A stretch of 64,000 nt of DNA from Sorex araneus (GCF_027595985.1 NC_073304.1:218248000-218311999), one strand, 5' to 3'. Counted from the stretch's first letter, positions 22,587-42,690 are shown. The notes: generated by a model from the sequence alone, not told the origin. Translations and numbers: made by a program.

Positions 22587-22810
22587 GGAGGGATACTGGG
22601 GATATTGGTGGTGGAAAATATACTGGGGGGGGATGGGTGTTCGATCATTGTAGACTGAAGCTCAATCATGAAAGTTTTGTAACTGTAGCTCTTGATGATT
22701 TTTGGTGGTGGAACGTGCACTGGTGAAGGGATGGGGGATTGATCATTGTATGACTAAGACTTAAACCTGAAAGCTTTGTAATTTTTTTCATGGTGATTCA
22801 ATTAAAAAAA
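21985..22810 (+). mobile_element. L1 3' end: ORF2 C-terminus plus 3' UTR with duplicated terminus
   Basis: 21993-22256 encodes the ORF2 C-terminus (MKYYAAVRKDEVMKFSY, IMLSEMSQ) and ends at a stop. The 3' UTR follows and includes a TG microsatellite (22543-22587). The terminal segment GGTGGTGGAA...GTGCACTGGTGAAGG occurs twice in tandem (about 22605-22690 and 22699-22800). Confidence 0.9.
22543..22587 (+). repeat. (TG)n microsatellite inside L1 3' UTR
   Basis: TG/TTTG units run into a pure GT tract ending GTGTGGAGG. Confidence 0.95.
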
Positions 22811-23338
22811 GTTTCTTTTTAATTAAAAATTAAAAAAAATCTTTTCCTTATGAAAAAAAAAACCCAAAAACCTCAATAAAATGAATGCCTCACCAAGAAA
22901 AAAAAAATCAAGATTTTTCCTGAAGACTCAGGTCACATAGGTTGCAAAGGGACAGTCCATGCTTGTCTCCCTGCTCTGTGGGCCCTCCCCTAAGACAGAG
23001 CTGCCTCAACCATGGGTTTCTCCATCGCTAATTGCTGTTTACGACAAACACTTCGTATCATTAGTGGCAAAGGACGGTGCTCTAAGTGGGACATTGGACG
23101 TGATGCCTGCGGATGGGTCCCTCTGGAAGGTCTGCTCTGTTTGGGCGAGTTCCAGCTGAGAATTTGCCATTTATTTCCTCTCATTCTTTTTCTTTCAGTG
23201 TCTCCCTTAATTTATGGTCATGCTGCTTCAGCTTTCACTCTAAGCTTAATATCTTTTATTTCACTTCTGATCAATACCCCTAACAAGCTGTCACTTTTAT
23301 GGGAATAAAGGTGGGAATAGATGTTTGGTATAAATATA
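22811..23338 (+). other. unassigned intergenic sequence
   Basis: A-rich start, then about 400 bases of unique-looking sequence with no gene I can support. Confidence 0.4.
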
Positions 23339-23340
23339 TA

Positions 23341-23510
23341 TTTTTTCTTTTTGGGATCACACCCGGCGGTGCTCCGGAGTTACTCCTGGCTTTGTATTCA
23401 GGAATCACTCCTGGTGGTGCTCAGGGGACCATATGGGATGCTGGGAATCAAACCCGGGTTGTCCGCATGCAGGGCAAAAGCCCTACCTGCTGTGCTATCA
23501 CTCCAGCCCC
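23341..23510 (-). mobile_element. SOR-type SINE, variant A
   Basis: Antisense copy with GGACCATATGGGATGCTGGG, ending CTATCACTCCAGCCCC. Confidence 0.93.
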
Positions 23511-23924
23511 ATTGATATAAAATATTATCATCCTTTTCTCTGTTAGTTTGGGGTTCTGGGAGGCTCAGAAGCAGAAGATGCCCTACAGCACCCCACAACA
23601 TCTGGGGAAGCCACAAACCACTTGTTGAAAACACAAATATCTCACAGTACCCCTCCTCCTTTATTTTGATTCTGGGCTCAATTTTACTATGAAGAATATT
23701 AAAAATGAGATCCCAAGGGACTTTTAGGTGACAACTTGCAGTAACCTAACTCTTGAGGGCTTGACAAATAAGCAAGAATGCAAATGTGTATGTTGAATAT
23801 GGAGAGAAGATCCCTTCATAGCTCTAAAGCTCTCACCGGCAAAGGACCTTCTTTGCTGTCCTGGACATTATGATGGGTATGGTTTTTTGGAGAAAGCGGA
23901 AGACAAAAAAAATGAAGGACTTTG

Positions 23925-24175
23925 ATTTGGGGGGGCTTTGTGGGGTTGGGTGGGAGAGGAGACCCTCCTAAGGAGAGCTCAGGGGGATTGGGGCCACTCC
24001 CAGAGGTATTCAGCTCTGCTATGCGGGTTTGATGTTTCAGCACTCAGACTGATCAGTGCTCAGAGACCACCAGGGCTCCACCTAATGATGCTGGGGGAGG
24101 GATGTCTGGGTGCCATGCAGTACCAGTTACTGAATTTGGGGCCTCATGTGTGCCAAAGCTATATTCCAGCCCTCT
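23925..24175 (-). mobile_element. old SOR-like SINE remnant
   Basis: Strongly diverged antisense copy (GATCAGTGCTCAGAGACCAC, TATATTCCAGCCCT). Confidence 0.4.
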
Positions 24176-24253
24176 GATTTATCCCTAGCATTAAAAAGTC
24201 ATGTTTTAAGGAAGGAAGCCCCAAGTGGGAAGGTCAGGATTAGAGTGACAGGA

Positions 24254-24272
24254 TGTAGTAGTAGTAGTAGTA
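24254..24272 (+). repeat. (TAG)n short microsatellite
   Basis: About six TAG units next to a SINE fragment. Confidence 0.85.
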
Positions 24273-24284
24273 GATTGGAGTAGT

Positions 24285-24445
24285 CAGGGTGTTACTGACT
24301 CTGATTTGATGCCTGGCATCCCACAGGGTCCACAGAGCACTGCCAGGAGTAGTTCCTGAGTGCAGAGTCAGGAATAACCCCTGAGAATCGCCAGGTGTGA
24401 CCTCAAAAGCCAAAAACATTTCCCAAAACAAAAAAAAAAGGAAAA
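24285..24445 (+). mobile_element. SOR-type SINE, variant A, 5' truncated
   Basis: Body with CATCCCACAGGGTCCACAGA and CGCCAGGTGTGACCTCAAAA, plus an A-rich tail. The head is missing. Confidence 0.75.
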
Positions 24446-24618
24446 GAAACACCCTGAAGTGTGATGGTTGACAAGCTGTGGGGCCATCCTTCACAACAGA
24501 GCTTCATAGACTTCTGGAAAATAGAAGGGTTGGACTATGGGCAAAAAATTCTTTTACCCTATACCTATCAAAACACCTCGAATTCTATACATTTTCTGTT
24601 AAAAACTAAAATTCAAAA

Positions 24619-24790
24619 CTGGGGTCACTGAGCTAGCACAGAGGGTAATGTGCTTGCCTTGTTTCACAACTGAAACCCCCGTTCAACCCCCGCCACCACG
24701 CGTGGCCTCCTGAGCACCGCTAGGAGAGATCCCTGAGCAGAGAGCCAGGACTAAGCCCCAAGTACCATAGGGTGTGACCCAGATCCCATC
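24619..24790 (+). mobile_element. old SOR-type SINE, variant A
   Basis: Head GGGTCACTGAGCTAGCACAG and body TCCTGAGCACCGCTAGGAGA, ending GGGTGTGACCCAGATCCC. Confidence 0.75.
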
Positions 24791-24794
24791 TCCA

Positions 24795-25037
24795 ATAACT
24801 GTCATCCCGTTGCTCATCGATTTGTTCGAGCGGGCACCAGTAACGTCTCTCATTGAGAGACTTATTGTTACTGTTTTTGGCATATCCAATACGCACGGGT
24901 AGCTTGCCAGGCTCTGCCGAGCGGGCTCAATACTCTCGGTAGCTTGCTGGGCTCTCCGAGAGGGGTGGGGGAATCAAACTCGGGTCAGCCTCGTGAAAGG
25001 AGACCGCCCGACCGCTGTGCTATCGCTCCAGCCTACC
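24795..25037 (-). mobile_element. SOR-type SINE, variant B
   Basis: Antisense copy from GTCATCCCGTTGCTCATCGA through GGCATATCCAATACGCACGG to CTATCGCTCCAGCC. Confidence 0.92.
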
Positions 25038-25940
25038 TCCAATAAAATAAAATAAATTAGAAATGAAAGATTCCATCCTTAGGGTAGCGCCTTCATTGGT
25101 TGCCAGGAGGACCCTGTCTGACTCGTCATTGCCAGCCCAAGAGAAGCATGTCAGCAGCTCTCAGGTGACTGTTTTGTGGGCTGCGTGTAAGACTCTTGCA
25201 ACAGCAGGATGAGGTCATACTCAAGACGGTGCTGGGCGCCAGGCACGCTTTGAGAGCTTTAATCATTGTCATCATCAAAGCCCTCTGAGGTGGATGCTAT
25301 TCCTAGCCCCGTTTAAAGGATGAGGAAGTGACACAGAGGGTTAAGGAACTCACTCAAGGGCTTGCAGTAGGTAGCAGGACCAGGAAGCAGACCCCGCAGG
25401 CTCAGTTACAAGGATCTGTCCCTACGTGGCACCTCTCCTGCTTCCTGACTAGAGGCGGCTCCAGTTAGACAGTGACAGTGAGGGAAGAAAGCACAACGAT
25501 TTTATTTTCTGGTGGGTCTGTGGAAATGAGCTGACAAACCCAAATTCCCCACTGAGAGAAGCTGGAGAGAAACAGTTCTCTGTAACCTTCTACATGCATG
25601 GGGAGAAATTCAACCCCAAGTATGGTCTCTTTCTACATATTTTGGGCCAGTAAAGTTGCTTCCCAGGAGCCATTAGAGCAAGTGGCTAGCGTAATACTGC
25701 TCAGGGCAACTTTCCAGCACCTGCTAGACCCACTGGCCCACCATAAAGAGTCATAATATTGGAGATTTGGGGGCCCTGATTTAGAAAAAAGTTCTTCTTG
25801 ATTATTTTGTCATGTAGAGAGATACAAAGAAGGGAGTTGAAAACCTGCTCTCTTTCTTAGGAAATTGTAAGAGAAACTGTGGTCTCAGATAGTTTTGGTG
25901 GGTTCTGCCAGTATGCTAACCTTAATTGTTATACTGTAGT
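25038..25940 (+). other. intergenic, one ancient MIR/L2-like remnant
   Basis: About 25260-25400 contains a segment like GATGAGGAAGTGACACAGAG, typical of old MIR/L2 3' regions. The rest is unassigned. Confidence 0.4.
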
Positions 25941-25944
25941 GTGA

Positions 25945-26155
25945 GAGAGGAGAAGGAGAAGAAGGAGAAGGAGAAGGGGAAGGAGGAGGAGTAAGAGGAG
26001 GAGGAGTAAGAGGAGAAAAAGGAAGAGGAGAAGTAAGAGGAAGAGAAGGAAGAGAAGTAAGGAGAGGAGAAGAAGGAGGTGGAGGAGGAGGAAAAGGAAG
26101 AAAAGTAGTAGTAGGAGGAGGAAGAGAGAGAGGAGGAGAAAGAAGAGTGGAGGGC
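25945..26155 (+). repeat. (GGA/GAA)n polypurine tract
   Basis: About 210 bases almost wholly A and G on the plus strand, with mixed AGGAGG, AGAAGG and AGTAAG units. Confidence 0.95.
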
Positions 26156-26159
26156 CAAG

Positions 26160-27560
26160 AAAAACATGCTGAATAATGTTGCTACTATTGACACTGTAAT
26201 TGGAGTGTTTAAAATATTGGCATTTTATGTGCATGTTAGTGGTGGCCTGTGACGATTGAAAAGCATCACCTAAGAAAACCCTCCGAATACAGTACTCAGT
26301 CCCTGAAATGATAATTAGCCTATATCTTTTCTTTGTTTCCAAGTAGGGCTGTTCCCATTTGACCTTGTGTGTGGGCTGTTCCTGTGAAGACTGTGAATCA
26401 TGCATGAACACACAATGGCCAGTAATTTCCAGCCAGCCAATAGCCAAAGGATTTCCTTTGTACAGGAGACAGAGTGAGACAGTGCATCCAGGCCTGCTGG
26501 TACCAGAACTCCCTGTGACACGGTGACAGTGTGTTGACTGCCTTGGCCTAGAGACTCTTCAGAGGGATGGAGCTATTCTCTCTTCTTAATGAAAACTTTC
26601 CTTTCTTCATGAATATTATTTTAATCTCATTCTCCTTTCCTGTCATTTAGAGTGTTTTCTTTTAGAATGCATTGTATTCAAAACTTCAATTTAAAACAGT
26701 AATAATGACTACACATGACCATTAGCATCTAAAGAAATTAAAGATATGATTGATAGCATCTAATTGCCTTCAGAAGACATCAGAGAGAGGGGATGTTGAA
26801 GGATGTTTTTTCCTCAATTGCTGTTTACAGATGCAGACAATACATTCTACAGATCTGCTGCCCAATATGGTGCCTCTAGATAACAGTAGTATTGCTCATA
26901 CAGGTTCCATGAATGGTTTCTCATCAGAAGCAGAGACAAATGGAGAAAGGTTCTCTGAAGAGTTCAAAGAGAATCTGTTGCTACTGGGGATTCTTTTTCC
27001 TTTCTTAGAGACTGATGAAGGTATCTAGTGCTATTTTGACTTTCCTAAGGAAATGAAACTGCTTACAATTAAACTTTGCAATGGACCATTGGATGAATTA
27101 TGTTTCTCTGTTTGTTTCCTTGTCTGTAAAATAAAATATAAATATAAATAATAATAATGATAGCTATATCAGGTGATTTTGTGTGGATTAAGTAAGTTAT
27201 TAAATGAGATACCTACTAATGAATTGACTAATCCAGTCTTATAAGTAGATGGATAGATACATAAAGAAGAAATTCTTTGCAAAGGTGGTCATCTAGCTAG
27301 CTGGTGTCAGAATCTCAGAGCCTTGAAAGGCTTTTAACCATCCAGAACTTTTAATTAAATAGAACTTATCAATTTAAAAGCAGTGGAATTTTATTTTATT
27401 AAAATATCATTGGTTTTAAAATGTCATGTAGGCTTCAATAGATGTAGCAATTTATATATTAACCTCTGTTTATGCTTAGCAACAAAAATCTGGTTCCAAT
27501 CAACAGTCATACAGTTGACCCTTTTAAAAAACCCATCTTATCCACCCTATTTCCCATTTC
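26160..27560 (+). other. unassigned intergenic sequence
   Basis: AT-rich, no gene seen. The open frame at 26750-27028 has no recognisable domain. About 27110-27230 may be a MIR trace. Confidence 0.4.
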
Positions 27561-28249
27561 CATTCTGGTAACGACTGTTTTCTTTCATAACACAAGATTT
27601 TGTTTTAATTTTGTTTTATTTATTCAGTTTTCTAAAACTTTTATATGGTCTTCATTTTTCTTGGTCTGACTTATTTCAATAAGAGTAATGCCCCCCTGGT
27701 TCATCTATATTATTGAAATGTCAGGATTTTAGCTTTTTAAAATTTTTTATTATATTTTTTAACATTTTTTAAAATAGAAAAATGGTATTCCATTGTGTTT
27801 GACTGTGGTATTCCATTGTGTTTGACTGTGTGTGTGTATTCTTGTGCGCATGCACTTGTCCCCACAGACCACACCATTTTTCAATTGATTAATTTGCTGA
27901 TGAGCACTTAGTTTGTTCCCAGAACTTGGGTTTTGTGACGAACGTGGGTGTGCATATATCTCCACACACAAGAATCCCCTTCTCTCCCCATTTTCACTAA
28001 CACTGAGTTTCTGATAATAATTAAACAGCTACGTGATAGCTCATTATGGTTTTAATTTGCATTTCTCTAGTAAGATTATGAACATCTTTTCATTGACTCT
28101 TAGCCATCTGTTATCTATTTTGGAGAAGTGCCTTATCAGGTCCTCTGTCAACTTTTGATACAGTTGTTGAGTTGTAGGAGTTCTTTATATAGTTTAAATA
28201 GTAACCCCTTTTCTGATATATGAGCTGCATATGTCGTTCCCATACACTA

Positions 28250-28300
28250 GGTTCGAGCAAATCGATGAACAACGGGATGACAGTGATACAGTGATACACG
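28250..28300 (+). mobile_element. SOR-type SINE, variant B, 3' end only
   Basis: TTCGAGCAAATCGATGAACA, then GATGACAGTGATACAGTGATAC. Confidence 0.7.
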
Positions 28301-28384
28301 AGGTTGCCTTTTCATTTTTATGATGGTTTCTTTCACTTTGCAGAAGTTTTTTTATTTTATTAAAAAAATTCTACTTACTTGCTT

Positions 28385-28560
28385 GTTTTTGGTTTGGGGG
28401 CTACACTGGCAGTGCTCACAGCTTACTCCTGGCCATGCACTCAGGGCTCACTCCTGGGGGACTTGGAGGACCATGTGGGATGCCAGAGATCAAACTCAGG
28501 CTGTTCACATGCAAGGCAAATACCTTACTCACTGTACCATCTGCACTGCTTCAGCAGAAT
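28385..28560 (-). mobile_element. old SOR-type SINE, variant A
   Basis: Antisense body (GGGGGCTACACTGGCAGTGC, GACCATGTGGGATGCC) inserted in the L1 fragment. Confidence 0.7.
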
Positions 28561-29036
28561 TTTAAAATTTGAACCGATCTTTTGTACTTACTTTTACTTC
28601 CTAGTAGTTAGTTGAAGACTATCCACAAAGACACCATTAAGGCTATCGTAGAAAAGCTTGACATCTGTGTTTTCTTCCATGTATTTTAAGATTTCAGGCC
28701 TTCTATTTCAGTCTTTATATTCAAAGTTTATAGTTCATTTTGAGCTAATATTTGTATATGGTGGAACATAGCGAACATAGTGAATATGAAACTTTTATTC
28801 CCTTACATGTGGCCACCTAGTTCTCTAAACGCCTCTTTTTAAAGATATTTTTCTTACAGCATTTTATGCTCGCATCATCCTTTGTCATATGTTAGTTGTC
28901 CATTTTGTATGTTTAGTTCTGAGCCACCAATCTGTGTGTACTCTTTTATATTCGACTACCATGCTGTTTTGATAACCATTGCTTTTTAATTATAATTTGA
29001 AAGGGGAGTGTAATACCTCCCATTTTATTTTTTCTT

Positions 29037-29213
29037 TCAGATTGGTTTGGAGATTTCCAGTTCTACTGTTTCTTTGGGCTCATCAAACATTCTCACCATT
29101 TCATCCCTGAATTCTTTATCAGAGAGATTGTGTATGTGGAAATTCTTCATTGAGACTTCAGGGCTCTTTTCTTCATCCACTCCTCGTGGTGGGGATCTGT
29201 ACTGTTTCCCCAT
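29037..29213 (-). pseudogene. L1 ORF1 N-terminal fragment
   Basis: The minus strand from an ATG at 29211-29213 reads 58 open codons with EEKSPE and NLSDKEFRDEMVRMFDE, which fits the N-terminal region of mammalian L1 ORF1 (for example the NLPEKEFR...VKM pattern of artiodactyl L1). The frame ends where ORF2-like sequence takes over at 29036, so most of the element is deleted. Sequence above 29214 is probably L1 5' UTR. Confidence 0.75.
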
Positions 29214-29850
29214 GATGCTGAGGTAGTCTGCAGGTGGATTCTTCTCGTTCACTATCAGTGTCCCACTCTCACTGCCAGGGAGGACTCCAGGTGAGCTTGG
29301 TAGGTGGTGGTCTTTTACCCCTTCAAGAATATTGCCTTCCTCTTTGGTGCTCCCGTGTGACTTGTGTGAGGATTGTAGCACTGATTCAGGGGACGTGTTT
29401 TTTAGATTGAGGTTGTACAGATTCTTATGTTTACTGCTATTTTGTTGAAGTTGGGGGGTATTTTAATATTGATTGGGATAGGCTAGTGGATTAATGAACT
29501 AATGTGATTGGGGTAGCCAGGCAGCCCTCATAAGAGTTTGATAATAGAAGGCTGAGATATGGGTCCAATGCACTATGAGCTCTCCCCACTTGCCCCCCCT
29601 CCTCCCACCACCACCACTGGTGTGGGTGTGCCTGTGTGAGGGAAGGCCATGCATTGGTGCAGATCCTGAATTACAGTTTGGGTCCCACTTCCAGCACACT
29701 TCTAAAAATGCAGATGTCCCCTGTTGCCTAGGTGCTCACTTGGGCACCTGTGGCTGGAGAGGGGCCTTCCTGTTCACGGTCGCTGCTTGTCAGGCTGCCC
29801 TGGAGGCCATGCCACTCGTTTTGGAGATTTCTAGATTGGTTTGACATATC
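29214..29850 (-). mobile_element. probable L1 5' UTR, antisense
   Basis: GC-richer sequence immediately upstream of the ORF1-like start, including a CT-rich stretch (29580-29620). It is assigned by position rather than a recognised consensus, and the upper boundary is uncertain. Confidence 0.45.
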
Positions 29851-32800
29851 TTATAGCTTTTCATTTAGCACACAGACTTCACCTAAGAATTTTGTCGAAA
29901 TTTGAAGTGCTATGTCTCACCTGGAGAAATGAACACAGGTGATCTGGGATGTGGATGAAGAATCTGAATCTTCCACATGCCCCAGGGAATTTGGATATAG
30001 AAGACTTGGATCAACTAAAGAAAACCTAGTTGGAACTAATGAAAGAGGTTGTCATTAACCTCACTCTAGACGAAAACTAAACCAGGTGTTTTCTAAGCAG
30101 AAATTAATGATGATATTGATCCTGTTGGATGAAGAAGAGAAAGTCATAGGCCAGGCAGAGTGGACTGGTGAGGTAGTTAGAGCTAAGAGGCAAAGGGGAA
30201 ACAAGAAGTGCAACTCTCCTGTTCTATATGTTCCTTTTCATGCATACTCTCTCTCAAATAGAGGACTCTCTCTCAACCAGTTTCTAGGGAACTATATCTC
30301 CAAATCCCCCATTTGGAAATGTAACTTTGGAACATTACATGTGTTTGAATGTCCCTTTTCCTCCTGAGATAGACTCTGGTCAATGGAAAACCATCTAGCT
30401 CCGTAGAACTGATGCTCTGAATGAATGTGTCTCAAGAAGATTTTATAGACTTTTGGAGAAAGACCCCTGCCATCACCACCACCTTAGAGAACAGGAACTT
30501 GTAGAACCTCTGGTTTCAAGCATCTTTCATTCAGCCTAGTGGCTAAAAGTGTAAATTTGGGCATCAAAAAGATTTGGGTCTGAGTCCTGGCTCTACTGCT
30601 TTTATTATTTTTATGTTTTTATAGTTTTGATCCACTTAATTTAATTTTATTCATTTTTATTGAGATTCTATGGTTTACAATGCTCTTAATAATGGTTTCT
30701 CATGCATTTATTGTACCAATCTCTGCTGCATTTTAGGGGGAGAAAGGTACTCAGCCTGAGACCCAATTCCATCTTACAAAGAGAGTGTAACAAGAGCTGC
30801 CTATGGGGTGGGGCTAAGGACTAGAGCCCATTGTGCTCTGAAAAGGTCAGTATAGCCCTGGTGCACAGTAAATGGAAAATGTTCAACATGCTACAGCTGT
30901 TATGTGTAGTTGTTGGCGTTATTAGTTCTCTGCAATATCTTCCTTGCTTCCAAAATACACACTGGTGTTACATTTGCACTACACTACATTTACACGCATT
31001 TTAACTATTCACATTTATTGAGTATGTGCTAATTTTCAGACCTTCTTACCAGTGCTTTCACATTTCCCATTTGTTTAATTCTTCCAATGATCTGATGGTC
31101 GGGACTACTCTTCCCATTTCACAGATGGGCAAAGCCAGGCCCAGAAAGATTTGATAACCAGCTTGAGATGGCACTGGAAAACAGAGCTGGTATCCAAACT
31201 CTGTTTCCTGGTTCATAGATGTCTTTTGAAATGTGATCAAATTATGTTTTAATGAAATCCTCCTGTGTCTCTTCATCAATCCTTAGCCTACCCTAGCTGC
31301 AGGCTTATTTAATACAGAGGGAGTTAAACAGTGTAAAATAATCTGTTCAACTCCCGCCTGTAGCTGTACAAAAAGCTGATTAAGCTTCCTGGTAAAATTT
31401 CAGACGTAGGGAAGTTAAAAGACTTGACCCTTCACTTAGGATGTCCAGTAGATGGTTTCATATTTCCCTATATAGAAAAGATATTTAAACCTCTGTAAAC
31501 CCTTGAGAGGTCAAACTCCTTCCTCATCATGATGCTTGCAACTTATCTTTATCGTGGGAAGCACTGGAACCTCCTTTGCTTTGCCCTGAATGGAAGGAAG
31601 AGGTCCTATTTCTGGAATAAATTATGAAGGTTGTTACTGCATCAGCCCATAAGTAGTCTGAGTCCAGTGAATGTTGGAATCCGACTACAGCATTGGTTGT
31701 ACAGCTTTGACTTCTCGTTGGTTTCCTAGTTTATGTAGATGGCATACGTGGGATTTTCTGAAGTTCAGAAATAAAGGAAGAAGGTAGGAAAAAACAATCT
31801 GACTGGCCTTTAATTCCAGAAACAAAATCTCATTCTGCCTAGCATTTTTCAGTTTCCAAGACCCTTTCTCCACTATTATCCCATTCAACCCTTCCAGTTG
31901 AGTGCTGGCATGACTTACATCGTCATGTTCCTTTCACTCACCATCACTCGCAGAGACTATGTTGAGCCAGTCATGGAGTTACTTCATCTAATCCCAGATT
32001 CTTTCCACGTTAGCATCTTCCTGTCCGGGAAAGACTGTTACCAGGAAACTAGATGCATCTCAGCACTGATCAGAGAAGTCTGGGCAGTCAGGTAAGAGAG
32101 AAACTATTGATAGAAAAGAGCTCCTTCAGGGTGTTCTGCATTCCACTTGCAGGGTGTAAGTTGCTACTTATCTGGAGGAAGTGGATTGCTGAGCTGAGTT
32201 GAACAATTAACTTAGCTTTAGTCTTTGATGTGGGCATTAGTCCTCAGCTGATACCTGAAACATACCCTAAACTTTACAAGTGTCTGATTGAGCAGGTTGT
32301 GGGCTTGATCATGGGCAAGCTTGTTCTATTTCTATCCTCCATTCGTTCACAAGCTAAACAAGTGGGGGACTCCAGACTCATGACTGTATAAGTACACTCA
32401 CGAGGAAAGAATTTTAACCTGAGACAATAATGATGCGATTAGGTCTAGGACTGGAGCGAAAAGCAAAGCTGATATAAAAATAACTTTGGGGCAGTGTTTT
32501 TCCATGAACAAAGTAGCATGACATAAACAGTTTCATTTGATCTTCAGAAGAATCCTGTGAAGTAGGCATGCTCCTTCTTTAACAAATTAGGAAATTAAAT
32601 TGGATGAAAGCTAAATATTTTGCCCAGGTAGTCACATTTAGGAGGTAGAAAAGTTCAATCTTCAGTCCTTTTGAATTTACTGTGTCTGATTTGGAATTAC
32701 TTTGCTAAAGGCTGGAAATTTCCAATAATTTTTGTAGAGAATGACTCAAACACCCTATTCCAACCTGTGAGAAGCGAGGGAGCTATGAGAAGCTCTGACC

Positions 32801-33500
32801 ATTGCTGGTGTGTAAATGACCTCTTCTTCAGTGAGAAATTGGAGTTCTTCAATGGAAGCAAAGGAGGTTGCCTTGAACTTGCAAGCCACAATGAATAGAT
32901 GATTTTGGAGGGTACAAGTTGTGAATATCCTGTTCATTTCTCCCTGATGGATAGATCGGAGTTATTTTGATTTTTGTTTATCAATTCCAGATAGATGAAG
33001 GAGCAGGATTATAGATAGAGTTTCAGCAACATGTTCTTTTCAAACCATCATCAGTCCCTGGAGATCAGAAAGAGAAATATCGCACATTTAAATAAAAATA
33101 AATAAAATTTCTTAAAATGCTCTGAATTAACTCCCCACAATTATTACATGAAAATATTTGGAGAGCCCAAACGCTTCATCAAACTTTGGAATATAGTGTG
33201 AGCATCCTTAAAAATATCTTGGGGAAGGTGAAGTAGGTGAGTGTGAATAAAATAACTCAGACAACAGGACTTATACTTGTGACTATCCATTCCAGAAACT
33301 AAATCAGAAAGATATTTCCTTTGTCCATGCTGCTCCCTGATAGAATTTTTTTCTATACTCCAAGAAGGAGCTTGGAAGGTTTTAGATTTTTCACTTTTAT
33401 GTTCCACAGCCAAAAACAATCCTAGAACTTGTCTGACTGGCTCCAACGAGGAATGTAAGTAAACAAGATCTGAGTAAACAGAAGAGAAACCTGCCCATCA
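29851..33500 (+). other. intergenic, mostly unassigned
   Basis: No gene seen. About 30535-30605 is MIR-like (GATTTGGGTCTGAGTCCTGG). About 31040-31200 and 32520-32640 look like ancient MIR/L2 3' regions (CCCATTTCACAGATGGGCAA). The rest is unassigned. The 3' flank of KRT39 is at the upper end. Confidence 0.45.
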
Positions 33501-33507
33501 TCTGTCA

Positions 33508-33513
33508 TTTAAT
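33508..33513 (-). terminator. KRT39: possible KRT39 polyadenylation signal (ATTAAA)
   Basis: Minus-strand ATTAAA about 265 bases past the KRT39 stop codon. It is the nearest canonical-type signal I saw, and no downstream element was evaluated. Confidence 0.35.
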
Positions 33514-33775
33514 GTAGGTCACCTTCCTGGGCACTTAGAAGTCACCGCCTGTCCCTTTGATAAACATGCAATACGCTTCCAGAGAAATATCATTTGTTAT
33601 TATGTTGACATCAGTAACTTAGGGGAGGAGCAGAATGAAAGATTTTCTATCTAGCCACGGAGACCCACTGTATTAGTAAGAAACTAAGTACCTTAAGGGA
33701 CTGGGGAGTTCTTAAACCTTTCTGCAGGAACAAGTATTGGCCTCTTTCATGCATGAGGGTCATCACCTTGGGATG

Positions 33776-41572
<7,797 letters not shown>

Positions 41573-41630
41573 TCAGCTACTGAAGACTGAGTCTAAATTC
41601 TACACCTCTTGGCGTTTTCTTCTTTGAAGT

Positions 41631-41640
41631 GTTTATATAG
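41631..41640 (-). promoter_or_regulatory. KRT39: KRT39 TATA box
   Basis: The minus strand reads CTATATAAAC 119 bases upstream of the ATG. It predicts a start near 41605 and a 5' UTR of about 95 bases. Confidence 0.8.
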
Positions 41641-42690
41641 CCTTTCCTCTAGGGGGTGTCATCGTAGGCAGGATGTTTTCCTTTCTAATGTTTCTATCAA
41701 ATCCCATAGGAACATCTCATTAGCCTGCTTTTTATTTGCCTGAGAAGAGCAATAACGTGCCTCATAAAAATGTGCATTTAGGCAGTTACTAAGGTATTAC
41801 CCATCACAACTACTACTTGTCATTGGACTAGAGCTTCACATTATGCCTTCAAAAGGATCTGTCACAGATCCGGCAGCATCCATTATTAAATAGTTGCGAG
41901 TATATTATGTCCATTAAGTCCTCGTTGACCTCACCACCTGCATTGAGTGTGACCAGGAAGGAATCTATCCTTCTTTTCCTTTCTTCTGTAGAAAAGGGAA
42001 ACTATTAATATCCAATAATTACTGGTGAATTTAGAAATCAGAATTTTATTTGGGTTGGCCCAACCAATTCTCCCATTGCATTCTTAGAACATTAAACTGG
42101 GATGAATTAAATGGTTCATCTTAAATAAAGTGCCCGATGAGATCACTGCTAAATTTCCTTTTCAGTTTTCCAGATTAGACTGGGCTGCTAACAAGAAATT
42201 TTTTGGCAAGAGTCTGGTTAACTTTTGGTTTTCCAAAGCACAGTTGATGTCCTTTCAGTGTTCAGTGTTCATGTATGGTATTACATGAGTTAAGTGTTTG
42301 TCAGGGTGTCTGTTTATATGTGCTGTTTAAATATGATCTGTTGCAAGTTATGCATGTTCGTACTGGGGAATACTTATTCAACATTTTCTTAGGAAAATTG
42401 TTTGTTTCTGACCCTTTATAGAGGGTCTAGAGAAAAGTTCATCCCTTGTTATTTTCACAGTCTAGAGGCCAGCCGCATACCTTGGCTCATAGTCCCCTCC
42501 TATCTTCAAAGTTAGCAATAACCACTCGAGTCTCTATCACAGAGTTTTGCCTGGTACTGATTCTTAATTCCTTTTCTACACTTCAGGACTCCTGTGATTA
42601 TAATGTGCTAACTCAGATATTCTAAGAAAATATTCCTATTTTAAGGTCAACTGATGTAGTCTAACATATTCAAATGTTCTAGGGTTAGAA
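41641..42690 (-). other. KRT39 5' flank, unassigned
   Basis: Upstream of the TATA box. No gene or recognisable repeat, so regulatory sequence of KRT39 may lie here. Confidence 0.4.

Larger units (their letters stand above)
27560..29036 (-). mobile_element. degraded L1 ORF2 3' region, antisense, with SINE insertions
   Basis: The order and content match the antisense 3' half of mammalian L1 ORF2: TATTTCAATAAGAGTAATGC, GGTATTCCATTGTGT, ATTTGCATTTCTCTAGTAAG, TTCATTTTGAGCTAATATTT and ACCATGCTGTTTTGATAACC. It is interrupted by SINE pieces at 28250-28300 and 28385-28560. No intact frame remains. Confidence 0.8.

Noticed and set aside
26750-27028. 92-codon open frame on the plus strand
   Set aside because: No domain, splice context or promoter was recognised, and the length is expected by chance in this AT-rich stretch.
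4413-33775. Search for a further keratin gene or pseudogene between KRT23 and KRT39
   Set aside because: No helix-initiation or helix-termination motif or keratin-type exon was seen on either strand.
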